DNA from: Shewanella chilikensis
GTDB taxonomy: Bacteria > Pseudomonadota > Gammaproteobacteria > Enterobacterales > Shewanellaceae
Direction: 5' to 3'
DNA: 64,000 nt
NCBI RefSeq assembly: GCF_002836945.1
Contig: NZ_NIJM01000016.1
Coordinates: 1-64,000 of the forward strand
Shown in pieces: positions 5,840 to 16,711 of this stretch; the stretch's first letter is position 1, and each line of letters opens with the position of its first letter. Below the pieces are notes generated by a model, which ran no database searches, had not been told where the DNA came from, and saw nothing but the letters and a program-made list of their open reading frames with translations. A program made the translations under genes and the position numbers.

Positions 5840-8800
5840 TAAAAGAGGATCCTGACCTTATCTGTGCCGAGCATGGCTTCCAGTGCCATCATGAGTTCAT
5901 CACTGGGGTTCACCCGCCAGTCGTCACTCAAACGGAACTGCCCCTTGGCCAGGGACTGACGATAGTTGATCGCCACAGGCACAGAGCCACCGCGCCAGGG
6001 CGAGAGGGTCTCATAAAACTGTGTCAGCCATTCCGGACTCAATATTGCCGCGTCGAGATCCAGCTCCACCGCCGCCGCAAAGTGGCTGCGGGCTTCGCCC
6101 ATATCTATAATGTTGCGCGCCGTCATCCGGTTGCCGCCGGAGAAGTCATCGAAGCTCACTTCACCTTCACAGATGAGGATCCTGTCTTTCTCCAGCAGGT
6201 GATTGAATTTCTCGAAGGCCTCGGTAAACAGCATCACTTCCAGACGGGCACTCTTGTCGTCCAGTGTCAGCAGCCCCATCTTGGAGCCTCGCTTGGTCAG
6301 CATCACCCGGGTGGCGACCACCAATCCGGCGGCCTTGACCGTCTTGCCCCTGTCTGTGGGGTGAATATCCTTGAGCCGCCCGGAGGTGTAGTGCCTGAGC
6401 TCTTTGAGATATTGGTTGATGGGGTGACCTGTGAGGTAAAGCCCCAGGGTCTCACGCTCCCCTTCCAACCAGACCTTGTCCGGCCAACGCGGGCAGTCAA
6501 CAAACTGTTGCTTGCTGTCCTCGGGGTCGTCGTTGAGCAGACCGAACATGTCGCACTGACCTATGGCTTCGGCCTTGGCGTGCTGATCGGCGGCGCGTAT
6601 CGCCTCTGGCAAGGTAGCCATCATGGAAGCCCGGTGCGGCCCCAGATTGTCCATGGCGCCGGCATTGATCAGCTTCTCAATCACCCGGCGGTTGAGTTTT
6701 TTCAAATCCACCCTGGCGCAGAAGTCGAACAAGTCTTTGAACGGCCCACCCTTGCGGGCTTCCAAAATCGATTCGACCGGCCCCTCGCCCACGCCCTTGA
6801 TGGCGCCTATGCCGTAGACGATATTGAGCTCTTCATCGACGGTAAACTTGAACAGGCCCTTGTTGACATCCGGCGGGATCAGCTTGAGTCCCATGCGCTC
6901 ACACTCATCCACCAGGGTCACTATCTTGTCTGTGTTGTCCATATCGGCGGACATTACCGCCGCCATAAATTCAGACGGATAGTGGGTCTTGAGCCAGAGT
7001 GTCTGATAAGACACCAGTGCGTAGGCGGCCGAGTGCGATTTGTTGAAGCCGTAACCGGCGAATTTCTCCACCAGATCGAAGATCTTCATCGCCAGTTCGC
7101 CGTCGACGCCGTTTTTTATCGCCCCGGCTTCAAAACCGGCACGCTGCTTGGCCATCTCTTCCGGCTTTTTCTTACCCATGGCCCGGCGCAGCATGTCCGC
7201 GCCGCCCAGGGTATACCCTGCCAGCGTCTGGGCAATCTGCATCACCTGTTCCTGATAGAGGATAATGCCGTAGGTAGGATCCAAAATCGGTTTAAGGCTC
7301 TCGTGTTGCCACTTCTCATCCGGGTAGGAGATGGCCTCGTGGCCGTGCTTACGCTCGATAAAGTTATCTACCATCCCCGACTGCAAGGGACCGGGGCGGA
7401 ACAGGGCCACCAGAGCGATCATATCTTCGAAGCAGTCGGGCTGCAGACGCTTGATAAGATCTTTCATGCCGCGGGATTCCAGCTGGAATACCGCCGTGGT
7501 TTCGTAGCGTTTCAGTACCCCGAAGGACTTGGCATCGTCCAGCGGAATGGCGGCAATATCAACCGGCGGCTTGCCGAGCTTGGCGAGCCTTGGGTTAATC
7601 ATCCCCAGCGCCCAGTCGATAATGGTCAGGGTTCTGAGACCCAGGAAGTCAAACTTCACCAGGCCGGCGGTTTCCACGTCGTTCTTGTCGAACTGGGTCA
7701 CCGGGTTTTTACCTTCGGCGTCGCAATAAAGCGGCGAGAAGTCGGTGATCTTGGTCGGCGCAATCACCACGCCCCCGGCGTGCTTACCCGCGTTACGGGT
7801 CACCCCCTCAAGCTTGCGGCACATGTCGATAAGGTCTTTGACATCCTCATCGGCCTCATAGGCTTCGGGCAGCGCAGGCTCGGCCTCGAAAGCCTTGGCC
7901 AGCGTCATCCCGGGCTCGGCCGGGATCATCTTGGAAATTCTGTCGACAAAACCATAGGGGTGACCCAGCACCCGGCCCACATCACGCACTACCGCCTTGG
8001 CGGCCATGGTACCGAAGGTAATGATCTGCGATACCGCATCCCGGCCATAGAGTTCGGCCACGTGATCGATAACCTCGTCGCGCCTGTCCATACAGAAGTC
8101 GACGTCGAAGTCGGGCATCGACACCCGCTCGGGGTTAAGAAAACGTTCGAACAGCAGGTCAAATTCCAGCGGGTCCAAGTCAGTGATCTTAAGCGCATAG
8201 GCCACCAGGGAGCCGGCACCCGACCCCCGCCCAGGGCCCACGGGAATGCCGTTGTCCTTACCCCACTGGATAAACTCCATCACGATAAGGAAGTAGCCGG
8301 GGAAGCCCATCTGGTTGATTACCTTGAGCTCAATATCCAGACGCTCGTCATACTCGCCGCGCTTTTCCGCCCGCTCCTGTGGGTCCGGGAACAGGAACTC
8401 GAGACGCTCTTCCAGCCCCTCTTTCGAGCGCATCACCAGATAGTCCGCGGTGGACAGCTCACCCGTGGGGAAGTTGGGCAGGAAGTATTCGCCGAGCCGC
8501 ACGGTAACGTTACAACGCTTGGCTATCTCCACCGTGTTTTGCAGCGCTTCCGGAATGTCGGCAAACAGCTCGCACATCTCAGTTTCTGTCTTGAGATACT
8601 GCTGCTCGCTGTATTTCTTGGGTCTACGGGGGTCAGCCAATGTGTAGCCATCGTGGATAGCCACCCGGATTTCATGGGCCTCAAACTCTTCCGGGGTCAT
8701 GAACACCACCTGGTTGGTGGCAACCACAGGCAGGCCGGTGTTGGCGGCATGTTCCACCGCCATATGCAGGTAGCGCTCCTCATCCGGGCGCCCGGTGCGG

Positions 8801-9312
8801 ATCAGTTCAATAAAGTAACGGTCGTTGAAGTGCTGCTTATAGAAATCGGTCAGTTCCTGGGCCTGGTTCAGGTTGCCCTTAAGCAGTGCCTTGCCCAGGT
8901 CCCCTTCCCTTGCGCCGGAGAGCAGCAAAATACCGGCGCCGTGCTCCAGCAGCCACTCCTGATCGATAGCAACCCGGTCACGTACCTGGCCGCGCAGATA
9001 GGCCTTGGAGATCAGCTGAGTCAGGTTCTGGTAGCCGTCGTTATCCATGGCCAGCACAGTAAGCGCGCAGAACTCATCTTCAAAGCCGGGCACCAACATC
9101 CAGAAGTCGGCCCCTATGATGGGCTTTATCCCGGCGCCATGGCAGCCACCGTAGAATTTCACCAGGCCACAGAGGTTGTTCTGATCCGTCAGCGCCACTG
9201 CCGCCATGCCCTCATCGGCCACCTTGGCCAGAATGGGCTTGACCTTGGCCAGACCATCGGTCATGGAAAAGTCTGAGTGAACACGTAGATGGACGAAACG
9301 GGGCTGTGACAT
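5839..9312 (-). CDS. dnaE: DNA polymerase III alpha subunit DnaE
   Basis: The replicative polymerase of the chromosome, 1157 residues, the usual length for the DnaE1 type. It opens with the PHP domain ([15 protein letters not shown]). The polymerase active site carries PDFDVDF near residue 400, whose aspartates bind the catalytic metals. The finger and thumb region contains [16 protein letters not shown], and an OB fold near residues 990-1050 ([12 protein letters not shown]) binds single-stranded DNA. It is followed by tilS with a one-base overlap. A 240-bp gap separates it from rnhB, so it may have its own promoter. In E. coli and Vibrio accA comes next; here it does not. Confidence 0.98.
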   Translation of the reverse strand: MSQPRFVHLRVHSDFSMTDGLAKVKPILAKVADEGMAAVALTDQNNLCGLVKFYGGCHGAGIKPIIGADFWMLVPGFEDEFCALTVLAMDNDGYQNLTQLISKAYLRGQVRDRVAIDQEWLLEHGAGILLLSGAREGDLGKALLKGNLNQAQELTDFYKQHFNDRYFIELIRTGRPDEERYLHMAVEHAANTGLPVVATNQVVFMTPEEFEAHEIRVAIHDGYTLADPRRPKKYSEQQYLKTETEMCELFADIPEALQNTVEIAKRCNVTVRLGEYFLPNFPTGELSTADYLVMRSKEGLEERLEFLFPDPQERAEKRGEYDERLDIELKVINQMGFPGYFLIVMEFIQWGKDNGIPVGPGRGSGAGSLVAYALKITDLDPLEFDLLFERFLNPERVSMPDFDVDFCMDRRDEVIDHVAELYGRDAVSQIITFGTMAAKAVVRDVGRVLGHPYGFVDRISKMIPAEPGMTLAKAFEAEPALPEAYEADEDVKDLIDMCRKLEGVTRNAGKHAGGVVIAPTKITDFSPLYCDAEGKNPVTQFDKNDVETAGLVKFDFLGLRTLTIIDWALGMINPRLAKLGKPPVDIAAIPLDDAKSFGVLKRYETTAVFQLESRGMKDLIKRLQPDCFEDMIALVALFRPGPLQSGMVDNFIERKHGHEAISYPDEKWQHESLKPILDPTYGIILYQEQVMQIAQTLAGYTLGGADMLRRAMGKKKPEEMAKQRAGFEAGAIKNGVDGELAMKIFDLVEKFAGYGFNKSHSAAYALVSYQTLWLKTHYPSEFMAAVMSADMDNTDKIVTLVDECERMGLKLIPPDVNKGLFKFTVDEELNIVYGIGAIKGVGEGPVESILEARKGGPFKDLFDFCARVDLKKLNRRVIEKLINAGAMDNLGPHRASMMATLPEAIRAADQHAKAEAIGQCDMFGLLNDDPEDSKQQFVDCPRWPDKVWLEGERETLGLYLTGHPINQYLKELRHYTSGRLKDIHPTDRGKTVKAAGLVVATRVMLTKRGSKMGLLTLDDKSARLEVMLFTEAFEKFNHLLEKDRILICEGEVSFDDFSGGNRMTARNIIDMGEARSHFAAAVELDLDAAILSPEWLTQFYETLSPWRGGSVPVAINYRQSLAKGQFRLSDDWRVNPSDELMMALEAMLGTDKVRILF

Positions 9313-9503
9313 GAAAATCCGATTGCTCTGACTGGCTAAAAATCAATAGGGAAAGATAACACGCCGGAAGAGGTTCACCAAAGTTAAAACCGGTCATTTA
9401 ACCTTGCTGTTGACAGAAGCGCCAATTAACCGAGAAATGACTCTCGGCTCAGATTCGCTTTCACCTGTATCCCAACGAAAAGATGCAGCAGCAAAACCTG
9501 ACA

Positions 9504-9521
9504 GGGCAGCCGCTGCTGCCC
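9504..9521 (-). terminator. Possible weak terminator after rnhB
   Basis: GGGCAGC and GCTGCCC are complementary around a 4-base loop, in the gap between rnhB and dnaE. On the minus strand the following sequence is only mildly T-rich, so partial termination or an RNA stability element is as likely. Confidence 0.35.
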
Positions 9522-9552
9522 TTTTGATTACATCTTTAGATTTCAGAACGGC

Positions 9553-10173
9553 TTATGAATGCTGCTCCAGCCATTCGCGTACCGGCCGGAAGCTGCGCCT
9601 GTGTTCAGGCAAGACACCGTGTTGACTCAAGGCTTCGAAATGCGCCTTGGTGGGATAACCCTTATGGGCGGCAAAACCATACTCAGGGTGGCGGAAGTCA
9701 AGCTCGGCCATCTCCCGGTCGCGGGTGACCTTGGCTATGATAGAGGCGGCGCTGATGGCCGGGATCAAGCCATCGCCCTTAACCACTGCGGCTGAAGGCA
9801 GGCCAAAATCCGGGGTTCGATTACCATCTACCAAGACTTTCTCGGGACGCACACTCAAGCCCGCCACTGCGCGCTGCATCGCCAACATGGTGGCATGCAG
9901 TATGTTGAGCTCATCGATTTCCGCCGGGCTGGCTCGACCGACTGAGACCGCCAGCGCCTTGGCCAGGATCTCTTCATAGAGGGCTTCGCGTTTCTTTTCG
10001 CTGAGCTTCTTGGAATCATTGAGGCCGCTAATTGGATTGGCGGGATCCAGGATCACCGCCGCCGTGACCACATCGCCGACCAAGGGGCCACGCCCCACTT
10101 CATCTACCCCGGCGACCAGCCCCTGGCACAACAGCTGCGCTTCGGCTTCCGAGAGTTGCTTATAGACTGTCAT
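9553..10173 (-). CDS. rnhB: Ribonuclease HII
   Basis: RNase HII cuts RNA in RNA-DNA hybrids and starts removal of misinserted ribonucleotides from DNA. The active-site segment [14 protein letters not shown] near residue 23 holds the D-E pair, and later [12 protein letters not shown] is the family signature. Length of 206 residues is normal. Its ATG overlaps the lpxB stop as ATGA, so it is translationally coupled to the lipid A gene set, as in E. coli. Confidence 0.97.
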   Translation of the reverse strand: MTVYKQLSEAEAQLLCQGLVAGVDEVGRGPLVGDVVTAAVILDPANPISGLNDSKKLSEKKREALYEEILAKALAVSVGRASPAEIDELNILHATMLAMQRAVAGLSVRPEKVLVDGNRTPDFGLPSAAVVKGDGLIPAISAASIIAKVTRDREMAELDFRHPEYGFAAHKGYPTKAHFEALSQHGVLPEHRRSFRPVREWLEQHS

Positions 10174-11330
10174 TTTTCCTCGGCTTTTTTATCGAGCAAG
10201 GCCACTACCGCCTGGGCCGCCTTTTCACTGGCGTTGCAGGCCAGCAGGCTGTGCAGCTTAGTAAACTCGGCCAGCAGCGGCCGGTTATCTTTATCCAGCA
10301 ATTTGCCCACCTCTTCGGCTATCCGCTCGGCAGTGCAATCATCTTGGATAAGCTCTGCCACCAACTCCCTTCCGGCCAACAAATTGGGCAAAGAGAAGTG
10401 GTTTATCTGCATCATCCGCTTGGCAATACGGTAAGTGATAGGGCTGACCCGATAGCCAACCACCATGGGGCGCTTGACCAACATGGCTTCCAGCGTGGCG
10501 GTGCCCGATGCCAGCAAGATAGCATCGCTGGCGGCCATCACTTCCCGAGAGCGCCCTTCCGTCATATGAATTTCCAGATCCGGCGCATAGGTTTCCAGCG
10601 CGGCAAGAAACTGCTGGCGGCGTTTTTCATTCACCAAGGGGGTAATAAACTTGAGATCCGGATAGCGCTGTTTCAGCAGCCTGGCCGCCTCCACAAAGGG
10701 CTGGGCCAACATCTTCAACTCGCCACCACGAGAACCCGGCAGGATGGCCAAATATTCAGCCTCGACTTTCAAGCCGAGTGCTTCTCTGGCAAGACGCTTG
10801 TCATTCTCCATCGGGATCTCATCGGCCAAAGTGTGGCCGACAAAGGTACAAGGCACCTGATGCTTGTCGTAGAAGGCTTTTTCAAACGGCAGCAGTGACA
10901 GCACCATATTGGTGGCACGGGCGATTTTGAAGATCCGCTTAGGGCGCCAGGCCCAAACCGACGGGCTGACATAATGCACCGTCTTGATCCCACGCGCCTT
11001 GAGCTTGAGCTCCAGGCCGATATTGAAGTCCGGGGCATCTATGCCGATAAAGCAATCCGGCTGCAGCGCGGTTATCTGTTTGACCAGACTCGAGCGTATC
11101 TTCAACAATCTCGGTAGACGGGAAAGCACCTCGGCAATTCCCATCACGGCCAACTCTTCCATGGCAAACAGCGACTCGAATCCGAGCGCCTCCATGCGAG
11201 GGCCTCCTATACCGATAAAACGGGCGTCCGGATAGCGCTGTTGCAATGCTCTCATCAGGCCGGCACCTAAAATATCGCCGGAGATTTCTCCGGCGACCAT
11301 TGCAAAGACTAACTTTCTATTTTGTGTCAT
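10170..11330 (-). CDS. lpxB: Lipid-A-disaccharide synthase
   Basis: LpxB joins UDP-2,3-diacylglucosamine and lipid X into the disaccharide core of lipid A at the inner face of the cytoplasmic membrane. The N terminus shows [12 protein letters not shown], and the middle has GIDAPDFN and the LPGSRGGE phosphate-binding stretch. 386 residues is the usual length. It lies 14 bases after lpxA and overlaps rnhB by four bases. Confidence 0.98.
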   Translation of the reverse strand: MTQNRKLVFAMVAGEISGDILGAGLMRALQQRYPDARFIGIGGPRMEALGFESLFAMEELAVMGIAEVLSRLPRLLKIRSSLVKQITALQPDCFIGIDAPDFNIGLELKLKARGIKTVHYVSPSVWAWRPKRIFKIARATNMVLSLLPFEKAFYDKHQVPCTFVGHTLADEIPMENDKRLAREALGLKVEAEYLAILPGSRGGELKMLAQPFVEAARLLKQRYPDLKFITPLVNEKRRQQFLAALETYAPDLEIHMTEGRSREVMAASDAILLASGTATLEAMLVKRPMVVGYRVSPITYRIAKRMMQINHFSLPNLLAGRELVAELIQDDCTAERIAEEVGKLLDKDNRPLLAEFTKLHSLLACNASEKAAQAVVALLDKKAEEK

Positions 11331-11344
11331 TCGTTCTCACTGTG

Positions 11345-12115
11345 TCAGCGAATAATTCCTCGATTTGAGGAGGTCACAAAATCAACAAATGCTTGTACCT
11401 GTGGCTCTTTTGCGGCGTCTTCAGCCATAGCTGCGACTGCCTCTTCCAGAGTCAGGCTGCTGCGGTACAGGGTCTTGTAAGCCCGGCGCAGCGCTTGCTG
11501 GGTCTCTTTGGAAAAACCGCGGCGCTTCATGCCTTCCATATTCAGACCTCGGGGAATGGCCGCCTGGCCAGAGGCCATCACGAAAGGAGGCACATCCTGC
11601 AGCACCAAAGAACAACCTGCAGTAAAGGCATGGGCACCAATGTGCACAAACTGGTGCACTCCTGTCATACCGCCGAGAATAGCCCAGTCACCCACATGGC
11701 AATGACCGGCAATAGAGGCGTTGTTGGCCATGATCACATTGTCGCCCACCACGCAGTCGTGAGCGATATGTACATAGGCCATAAACAGGTTGTTGGAGCC
11801 GATACGGGTCTCGCTGTTGTCCTGCACTGTGCCACGGTGAATGGTGACAGATTCACGGATGATATTGTTATCACCCATGATAAGCCGGGTAGGTTCACCG
11901 GCATATTTCTTGTCCTGGCAATCTTCACCAACTGAGGCAAACTGAAAAATCCGGTTGCCCTTGCCAATGATGCTGGGTCCCTTGATAACCACATGGGAAC
12001 TAATCCAGCAATCATCGCCGATCTCCACATCCGGTCCTATATAACTCCAGGGACCGATAGTAACATTCTTACCTATCTTGGCGTCGGGGTGAACGAAAGC
12101 TAATTTATCTATCAC
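11345..12115 (-). CDS. lpxA: UDP-N-acetylglucosamine O-acyltransferase
   Basis: First step of lipid A synthesis: moves a hydroxyacyl chain from ACP to the 3-OH of UDP-GlcNAc. The N-terminal two thirds are hexapeptide repeats forming a left-handed beta helix. The catalytic histidine is in [12 protein letters not shown] helical C-terminal domain follows. 256 residues is normal. The start overlaps the fabZ stop as ATGA. Confidence 0.98.
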   Translation of the reverse strand: MIDKLAFVHPDAKIGKNVTIGPWSYIGPDVEIGDDCWISSHVVIKGPSIIGKGNRIFQFASVGEDCQDKKYAGEPTRLIMGDNNIIRESVTIHRGTVQDNSETRIGSNNLFMAYVHIAHDCVVGDNVIMANNASIAGHCHVGDWAILGGMTGVHQFVHIGAHAFTAGCSLVLQDVPPFVMASGQAAIPRGLNMEGMKRRGFSKETQQALRRAYKTLYRSSLTLEEAVAAMAEDAAKEPQVQAFVDFVTSSNRGIIR

Positions 12116-12573
12116 TTGCTAATCTCTCTGCGGGCACACATGATTTCTGCTGAACACACCAGCTCACCATCCACTTTGGCCTCGCCGTAGAAAACGCCAA
12201 TCCCGCGGCGTTCCTTGATCATCTTCACTTCAAAGTGCAGCTGATCACCTGGCTCAACAACCCGTTTGAAACGAGCATTGTCGATACCGGCAAAATAATA
12301 CAACACGTCCGGAGACGGCTTGTCGCTCATGGTCTTGAACGCCAACAAGCCGGTGGCCTGCGCCATGGCTTCCAGAATGAGCACGCCAGGCATAACCGGC
12401 TGAACAGGGAAATGCCCCTGAAAGAAAGGCTCATTGATGGTGACGTTCTTGATCGCATGCAGAGTTTCACCCGGAGTAAAATCCAGTACTCTATCGATCA
12501 ACAAAAATGGATACCTGTGTGGCAGGTAAGCCAAAATCTCTTTGATATCCATTGTATTTAATTGATTAGACAC
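12112..12573 (-). CDS. fabZ: 3-hydroxyacyl-ACP dehydratase FabZ
   Basis: Dehydrates beta-hydroxyacyl-ACP in fatty acid elongation and competes with LpxA for hydroxyacyl-ACP. The hot-dog fold signature is clear: [11 protein letters not shown], then [20 protein letters not shown], which holds the catalytic His and Glu. 153 residues. It lies 37 bases after lpxD. Confidence 0.98.
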   Translation of the reverse strand: MSNQLNTMDIKEILAYLPHRYPFLLIDRVLDFTPGETLHAIKNVTINEPFFQGHFPVQPVMPGVLILEAMAQATGLLAFKTMSDKPSPDVLYYFAGIDNARFKRVVEPGDQLHFEVKMIKERRGIGVFYGEAKVDGELVCSAEIMCARREISK

Positions 12574-12610
12574 GAACTCGTTTCCTCATGCCGCTTAACA
12601 CACAGCGGTA

Positions 12611-13636
12611 TTAATCTTGGGGTTTAACGGTTTTTTCCAGGGTCTTGACCCGCTGGAACAGCTCGTCCAATTGACGGAAGCGAACCGTATTTTTACGCCA
12701 CAGCCTGTTGGGCATGGCCACAGTGGCGGAGGAGTATACCCCAGGTTCACGAACATCGTTAGTAATGTTGGTGCTGCCAGTGACATGCACCCCATCGGTA
12801 ATGCTCAGATGACCGGAAATCGCGCAATTGCCACCAATGATACAATGTTTACCTATAGTCACGCTGCCTGCCAGCACAGTGCAGCCGGCAATCGCAGTGT
12901 TGGCTCCAATAATATCGTTATGAGCCACTTGCACCTGGTTATCGAGGATCACGCCATCATGAATTTCAGTATGATCGATCGCGCCGCGATCTATGGTGGT
13001 ACCTGCACCGATTTCCACTCTGTCACCTATGCGCACGCCGCCGGTCTGAGGGATTTTGATCCACTGACCGCGTTCGTTGGCATAACCGAAACCATCGGAG
13101 CCGATAATCGCCCCCGAGTGAACGATACAGTTTTGCCCCATATGCACATCGTGATAAACGGTGACATTGGCCCACAGACGACTGCCTGAGCCTATGATGA
13201 CATCCTGACCAACCACAGTACCGGCACCTATCTGGACATTTTCGCCCAAAATACTGTTGGCGCCGATGACCGCATTGGCGCCAATAGCAACGCCCTCTCC
13301 CAATTTGGCACTGGGATGAATTTGCGCCGAGGGATGAATGCCCTCTGCCGCGACCGGCGTGCTGTCCAGCAACTGTGCAACTCTGGCAAAGCCGACATAA
13401 GGGTCATTGAGTACCAAGGCGTTACCGGCAAAACCGTCCAACTCTTTAGGCGAGATCAATACCGCACCGGCCTGAGTCTGCTCCAGCTGGCTACGATATT
13501 TGGTGTTGGCCAGAAAGGTGATCTGATCCGGCCGCGCCTTTTCAAGTGTCGCCACCGAGGAGACAGTCACACTGTCATCCCCGCGAACTTCAGCCCCTAG
13601 TAGCTGGCCAAGCTCTTTCAACGAAAAAAACTTCAT
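12611..13636 (-). CDS. lpxD: UDP-3-O-acylglucosamine N-acyltransferase
   Basis: Third step of lipid A synthesis, adding the N-linked hydroxyacyl chain. An N-terminal uridine-binding domain is followed by a long series of hexapeptide repeats. The catalytic His is in QVAHNDIIG, and a C-terminal helix ends the protein. 341 residues is normal. Only four bases separate it from skp, so the two are cotranscribed. Confidence 0.98.
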   Translation of the reverse strand: MKFFSLKELGQLLGAEVRGDDSVTVSSVATLEKARPDQITFLANTKYRSQLEQTQAGAVLISPKELDGFAGNALVLNDPYVGFARVAQLLDSTPVAAEGIHPSAQIHPSAKLGEGVAIGANAVIGANSILGENVQIGAGTVVGQDVIIGSGSRLWANVTVYHDVHMGQNCIVHSGAIIGSDGFGYANERGQWIKIPQTGGVRIGDRVEIGAGTTIDRGAIDHTEIHDGVILDNQVQVAHNDIIGANTAIAGCTVLAGSVTIGKHCIIGGNCAISGHLSITDGVHVTGSTNITNDVREPGVYSSATVAMPNRLWRKNTVRFRQLDELFQRVKTLEKTVKPQD

Positions 13637-13640
13637 CGAT

Positions 13641-14147
13641 TTAGTTGCCTTTGCTTAAGGCTTCAACCACTTTGGAACTGATGTCAGCAGCTGGCTTAAC
13701 ATAAACCACAGCGCCGCGTTGCAGTACCATGTCGTACTTCTCTTTTTCAGCTATGGTGTTAATAGCCTTCTGCACCTTTACCAGCAGTTTGTTTTGCTCT
13801 TCGCCCTGACGACGACGCAGATCTTCATCCAGCGCCTTACCTTTGAGCTGATAGTCAGCCTTCAGAGATTCCATTTTACGAACCAGTTCGGTCTTTTGCG
13901 CTTCGCTCATCAGCGCGGCATCACGCTGCTGCTTTTCCAGCAAACCACGGAGGTCTTCCTGCAATTTCTGAACTTCGGCCATACGATCACCGAACTCAGT
14001 CTTGAGTGCGTTGCTGATCTGCTCACGTTGTGGCAGTTGTTCAAACACAGCGCCCATATCGACAACCGCCAGTTTCTCAGCTTGGGCGGCCAGAGGAGCC
14101 CCCATCAACATCAGCGTCATCAGTGCGCCGTTTACCATTTTTTTCAA
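13641..14147 (-). CDS. skp: Periplasmic chaperone Skp/OmpH
   Basis: A signal peptide (MKKMVNGALM... ending AAQA) leads to a mature protein starting EKLAVVDMG. The charged helical middle (about residues 50-120) forms the tentacles that hold unfolded outer membrane proteins. 168 residues fits Skp. It sits between bamA, which inserts its clients, and lpxD, as in E. coli. Confidence 0.95.
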   Translation of the reverse strand: MKKMVNGALMTLMLMGAPLAAQAEKLAVVDMGAVFEQLPQREQISNALKTEFGDRMAEVQKLQEDLRGLLEKQQRDAALMSEAQKTELVRKMESLKADYQLKGKALDEDLRRRQGEEQNKLLVKVQKAINTIAEKEKYDMVLQRGAVVYVKPAADISSKVVEALSKGN

Positions 14148-14196
14148 AGTCAGACTCCTTGTTTTTCTTCAGCAATGCTTGCCGAGTTTATGTAAT

Positions 14197-16680
14197 TTAG
14201 AAAGTTTTGCCAATATTGAACGAGAAGATCTCGGTCTCGTCATCGTCGTATTCCTTAACAGGCCAGGCCAGGCTGAACACCATGGGTCCCATGGGCGACA
14301 GCCATTGTAGGCTAAGGCCCCAGGAAGCACGGATACGGCTCGGATCACTGTAGTCGGCCAACTTGGAAAACTCATCCGCCGGCAAGAAACGATAGGAGTC
14401 ATAATCAAACTCCGTATCCCAGACGTTACCCGCATCAATAAAGAAGCTGGTACGTACTGAGTTGCTATAGGCCTCATCCAGGAAAGGAGTCGGCACAATC
14501 AGCTCCATACTGGCCGTGGCGATGGCGTTACCACCGATAGAACGACCTGAGCTGATGTAAACTTGGTTGGGATCGCCCGGCAAGCTACAGCCTTCACCAT
14601 CCGGATTGGGTCCACAAGGCTCGCTGCCACGATACAGATAGAAGGCTCTGGGCCCCACAGAGTTGGACTTGAAGCCACGCAGTGAGCTGGAGCCACCTGA
14701 GTAGTAGTTTTCCCAGAACGGCAGGATCTGGTCGTTGTCATTGAAACCACCATAACCGTTGCCATAACCCAGACGGGCACGGGTCAAGAGCACAAACTTA
14801 TGGCTACGGGTCAGCGGCCAGTAGAAGTTGGTGTCAAAGTCAGTCTTGAAGTACTGCAGATCTGAACCTGGAACCGTGATCTTACCACTCAAACGCTGGG
14901 ATGAACCGTCGGTTGGGAAGGTTCCGCGGTTAAGGGTGCTGCGATACCAACCTAGGCTAAGTTCGAAGTTATCGAAGCTCAAGTCAGAGTTGGGATCCTC
15001 GTTGTCACGGTAAATGTTATAGAAGCGAATCGCCTGCTCATAACTGGAAATCTCAGAAATGGTGTTATGACGATAGCCTATGCCGCCGTTGAGCCTGTTG
15101 TACTCGTTGATGGGGAAACCACTATTGAGTGCAACACCATAGGAGCTGTTCTTATAACGCTCGAGGTTGGCCTCGTTAGCATCGAACTCGTTCCAGTAGA
15201 TGCTGCCACCCAGGCTGACCCCATCTTTGGTGAAATAAGGATCGGTATACGACAGGTTGACGTTCTTGGAGTACTTGTTGGTATTCAGGTTAATCCCGGC
15301 CTGGTTGCCCGTACCGAGGAAGTTGGACTGCTGAACCCCAAACTGCAGACTCATGCCGGACTCGGTACCATAACCTATACCAGCGTTAAAGGAGCCTGAT
15401 GGCTGCTCTTTCACCTTGAAAGCCACATCTACCAGGTCGTCTGTGCCCGGCACCTGCACGGTTTCAGTATCGACAGTTTCAAAGTAACCCAGACGGTTGA
15501 GACGCGCCTTGGATTGCTCGACCAATGCCGAGTTCAACCAGGCCCCTTCCATCTGTCTGAGCTCGCGGCGCATCACTTCATCTTTGGTTACTGTGTTACC
15601 TGTGAAGTTGATGGAGCGGACATAAACACGCTTACCGGGCTTAACGTTAACATTCAGGGTGACTTCCTTGGTTTCATCATCGATCTCAGGGAAAGTCTTC
15701 ACCTCTGGATAGGCGTAACCGAAGCGGCCCAGATACTTGCTGTACATCTCTTCGGTAAAGGTCACATCGGCGCCGTTGTATTGCTCACCGGCCTTGATAG
15801 GCAAGATTCCCTTGAGCAGCTCTTCGCGGCCCATGAGTTCACCGGTCAGGTTGACTTCCTTAACCTTATACTGCTCGCCTTCATCGACGTTAATGGTGAT
15901 GTAGAGGCCCTTACGATCCGGCGTCATAGCCACCTGAGTCGAGGTCACCTTGAAACGAATATAACCATTATTGTGGTAGTGGGTTTTGATAGTTTCGAGG
16001 TCGGCCTGCAGCTTTTGTTTCTGATAACGGCGCTCGCCGAACAGATCCCACCAAGCCACATAGTCTTTGAGCTCCAGCATACCGATAAGGTCGGCATCGC
16101 TGAAACGCTCATTCCCCACTATGTTGATCTGACGGATTTCGGCCGCCAGACCTTCGGTAAACTTGAACTTGAGTTCCACCCGGTTACGAGGCAGGTTGAT
16201 CACCTGAGCCTCTACCTTGGCGCCGTACTTACCTACGCCGTAATAGAAGTCCTGCAGGCCCTTCTCGATACCCGAGAGCATGGTGCGGTCGAGGGCTTCG
16301 CCCACCTTCACACCACTACCATCCAGGCTTTCCTGCAGTTGTTCGTCTTTGATGTCCTTGTTACCGTCGAAGGTCACGGCACTGATGGTCGGTCTTTCAC
16401 GTACCGACACTATCAGCACCCCACCATCGCGGGACACCTGAACATTTTCAAAGTTACTGGAGGCATACAGGCTCTTTATCGCCTGTTGCAACTTGAGTTG
16501 GTCGACTGTGTCACCCACTTTGACAGGCAAACTCAGCAAGGCCGCACCGAGTGCCACTCGTTGCAAACCTTCAACTTGGATGTCGGTCACTTCAAAAGGT
16601 TGGAAAGACTCTGCCCAACCATTCCCTGAAAACGACGCGCCGACTAATAACATCGAGGCAAAAAGTTTATTCAATCGCAT
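14197..16680 (-). CDS. bamA: Outer membrane protein assembly factor BamA
   Basis: Core of the BAM complex, which folds beta-barrel proteins into the outer membrane. After a signal peptide (to about residue 23) come five POTRA domains, starting FEVTDIQVEGLQRVALG, and then a 16-strand barrel. The lid-loop motif is seen as SSLRGFKSNSVGP. The protein ends in F, the usual terminal aromatic, and 827 residues is the normal size. It lies between rseP and skp. Confidence 0.98.
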   Translation of the reverse strand: MRLNKLFASMLLVGASFSGNGWAESFQPFEVTDIQVEGLQRVALGAALLSLPVKVGDTVDQLKLQQAIKSLYASSNFENVQVSRDGGVLIVSVRERPTISAVTFDGNKDIKDEQLQESLDGSGVKVGEALDRTMLSGIEKGLQDFYYGVGKYGAKVEAQVINLPRNRVELKFKFTEGLAAEIRQINIVGNERFSDADLIGMLELKDYVAWWDLFGERRYQKQKLQADLETIKTHYHNNGYIRFKVTSTQVAMTPDRKGLYITINVDEGEQYKVKEVNLTGELMGREELLKGILPIKAGEQYNGADVTFTEEMYSKYLGRFGYAYPEVKTFPEIDDETKEVTLNVNVKPGKRVYVRSINFTGNTVTKDEVMRRELRQMEGAWLNSALVEQSKARLNRLGYFETVDTETVQVPGTDDLVDVAFKVKEQPSGSFNAGIGYGTESGMSLQFGVQQSNFLGTGNQAGINLNTNKYSKNVNLSYTDPYFTKDGVSLGGSIYWNEFDANEANLERYKNSSYGVALNSGFPINEYNRLNGGIGYRHNTISEISSYEQAIRFYNIYRDNEDPNSDLSFDNFELSLGWYRSTLNRGTFPTDGSSQRLSGKITVPGSDLQYFKTDFDTNFYWPLTRSHKFVLLTRARLGYGNGYGGFNDNDQILPFWENYYSGGSSSLRGFKSNSVGPRAFYLYRGSEPCGPNPDGEGCSLPGDPNQVYISSGRSIGGNAIATASMELIVPTPFLDEAYSNSVRTSFFIDAGNVWDTEFDYDSYRFLPADEFSKLADYSDPSRIRASWGLSLQWLSPMGPMVFSLAWPVKEYDDDETEIFSFNIGKTF

Positions 16681-16711
16681 AGCGCACTTCTAATTATTTG
16701 TCTGTCCTTGC

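Noticed and set aside
6082..9276. A 1064-codon open frame on the plus strand
   Set aside because: It lies entirely antisense to dnaE, whose protein is a clear DNA polymerase III alpha subunit. The long frame is a by-product of dnaE codon use and its sequence has no recognisable domain.
15514..16629. A 371-codon plus-strand frame opposite bamA
   Set aside because: Antisense to a clear BamA; no ribosome site and no protein-like signature.
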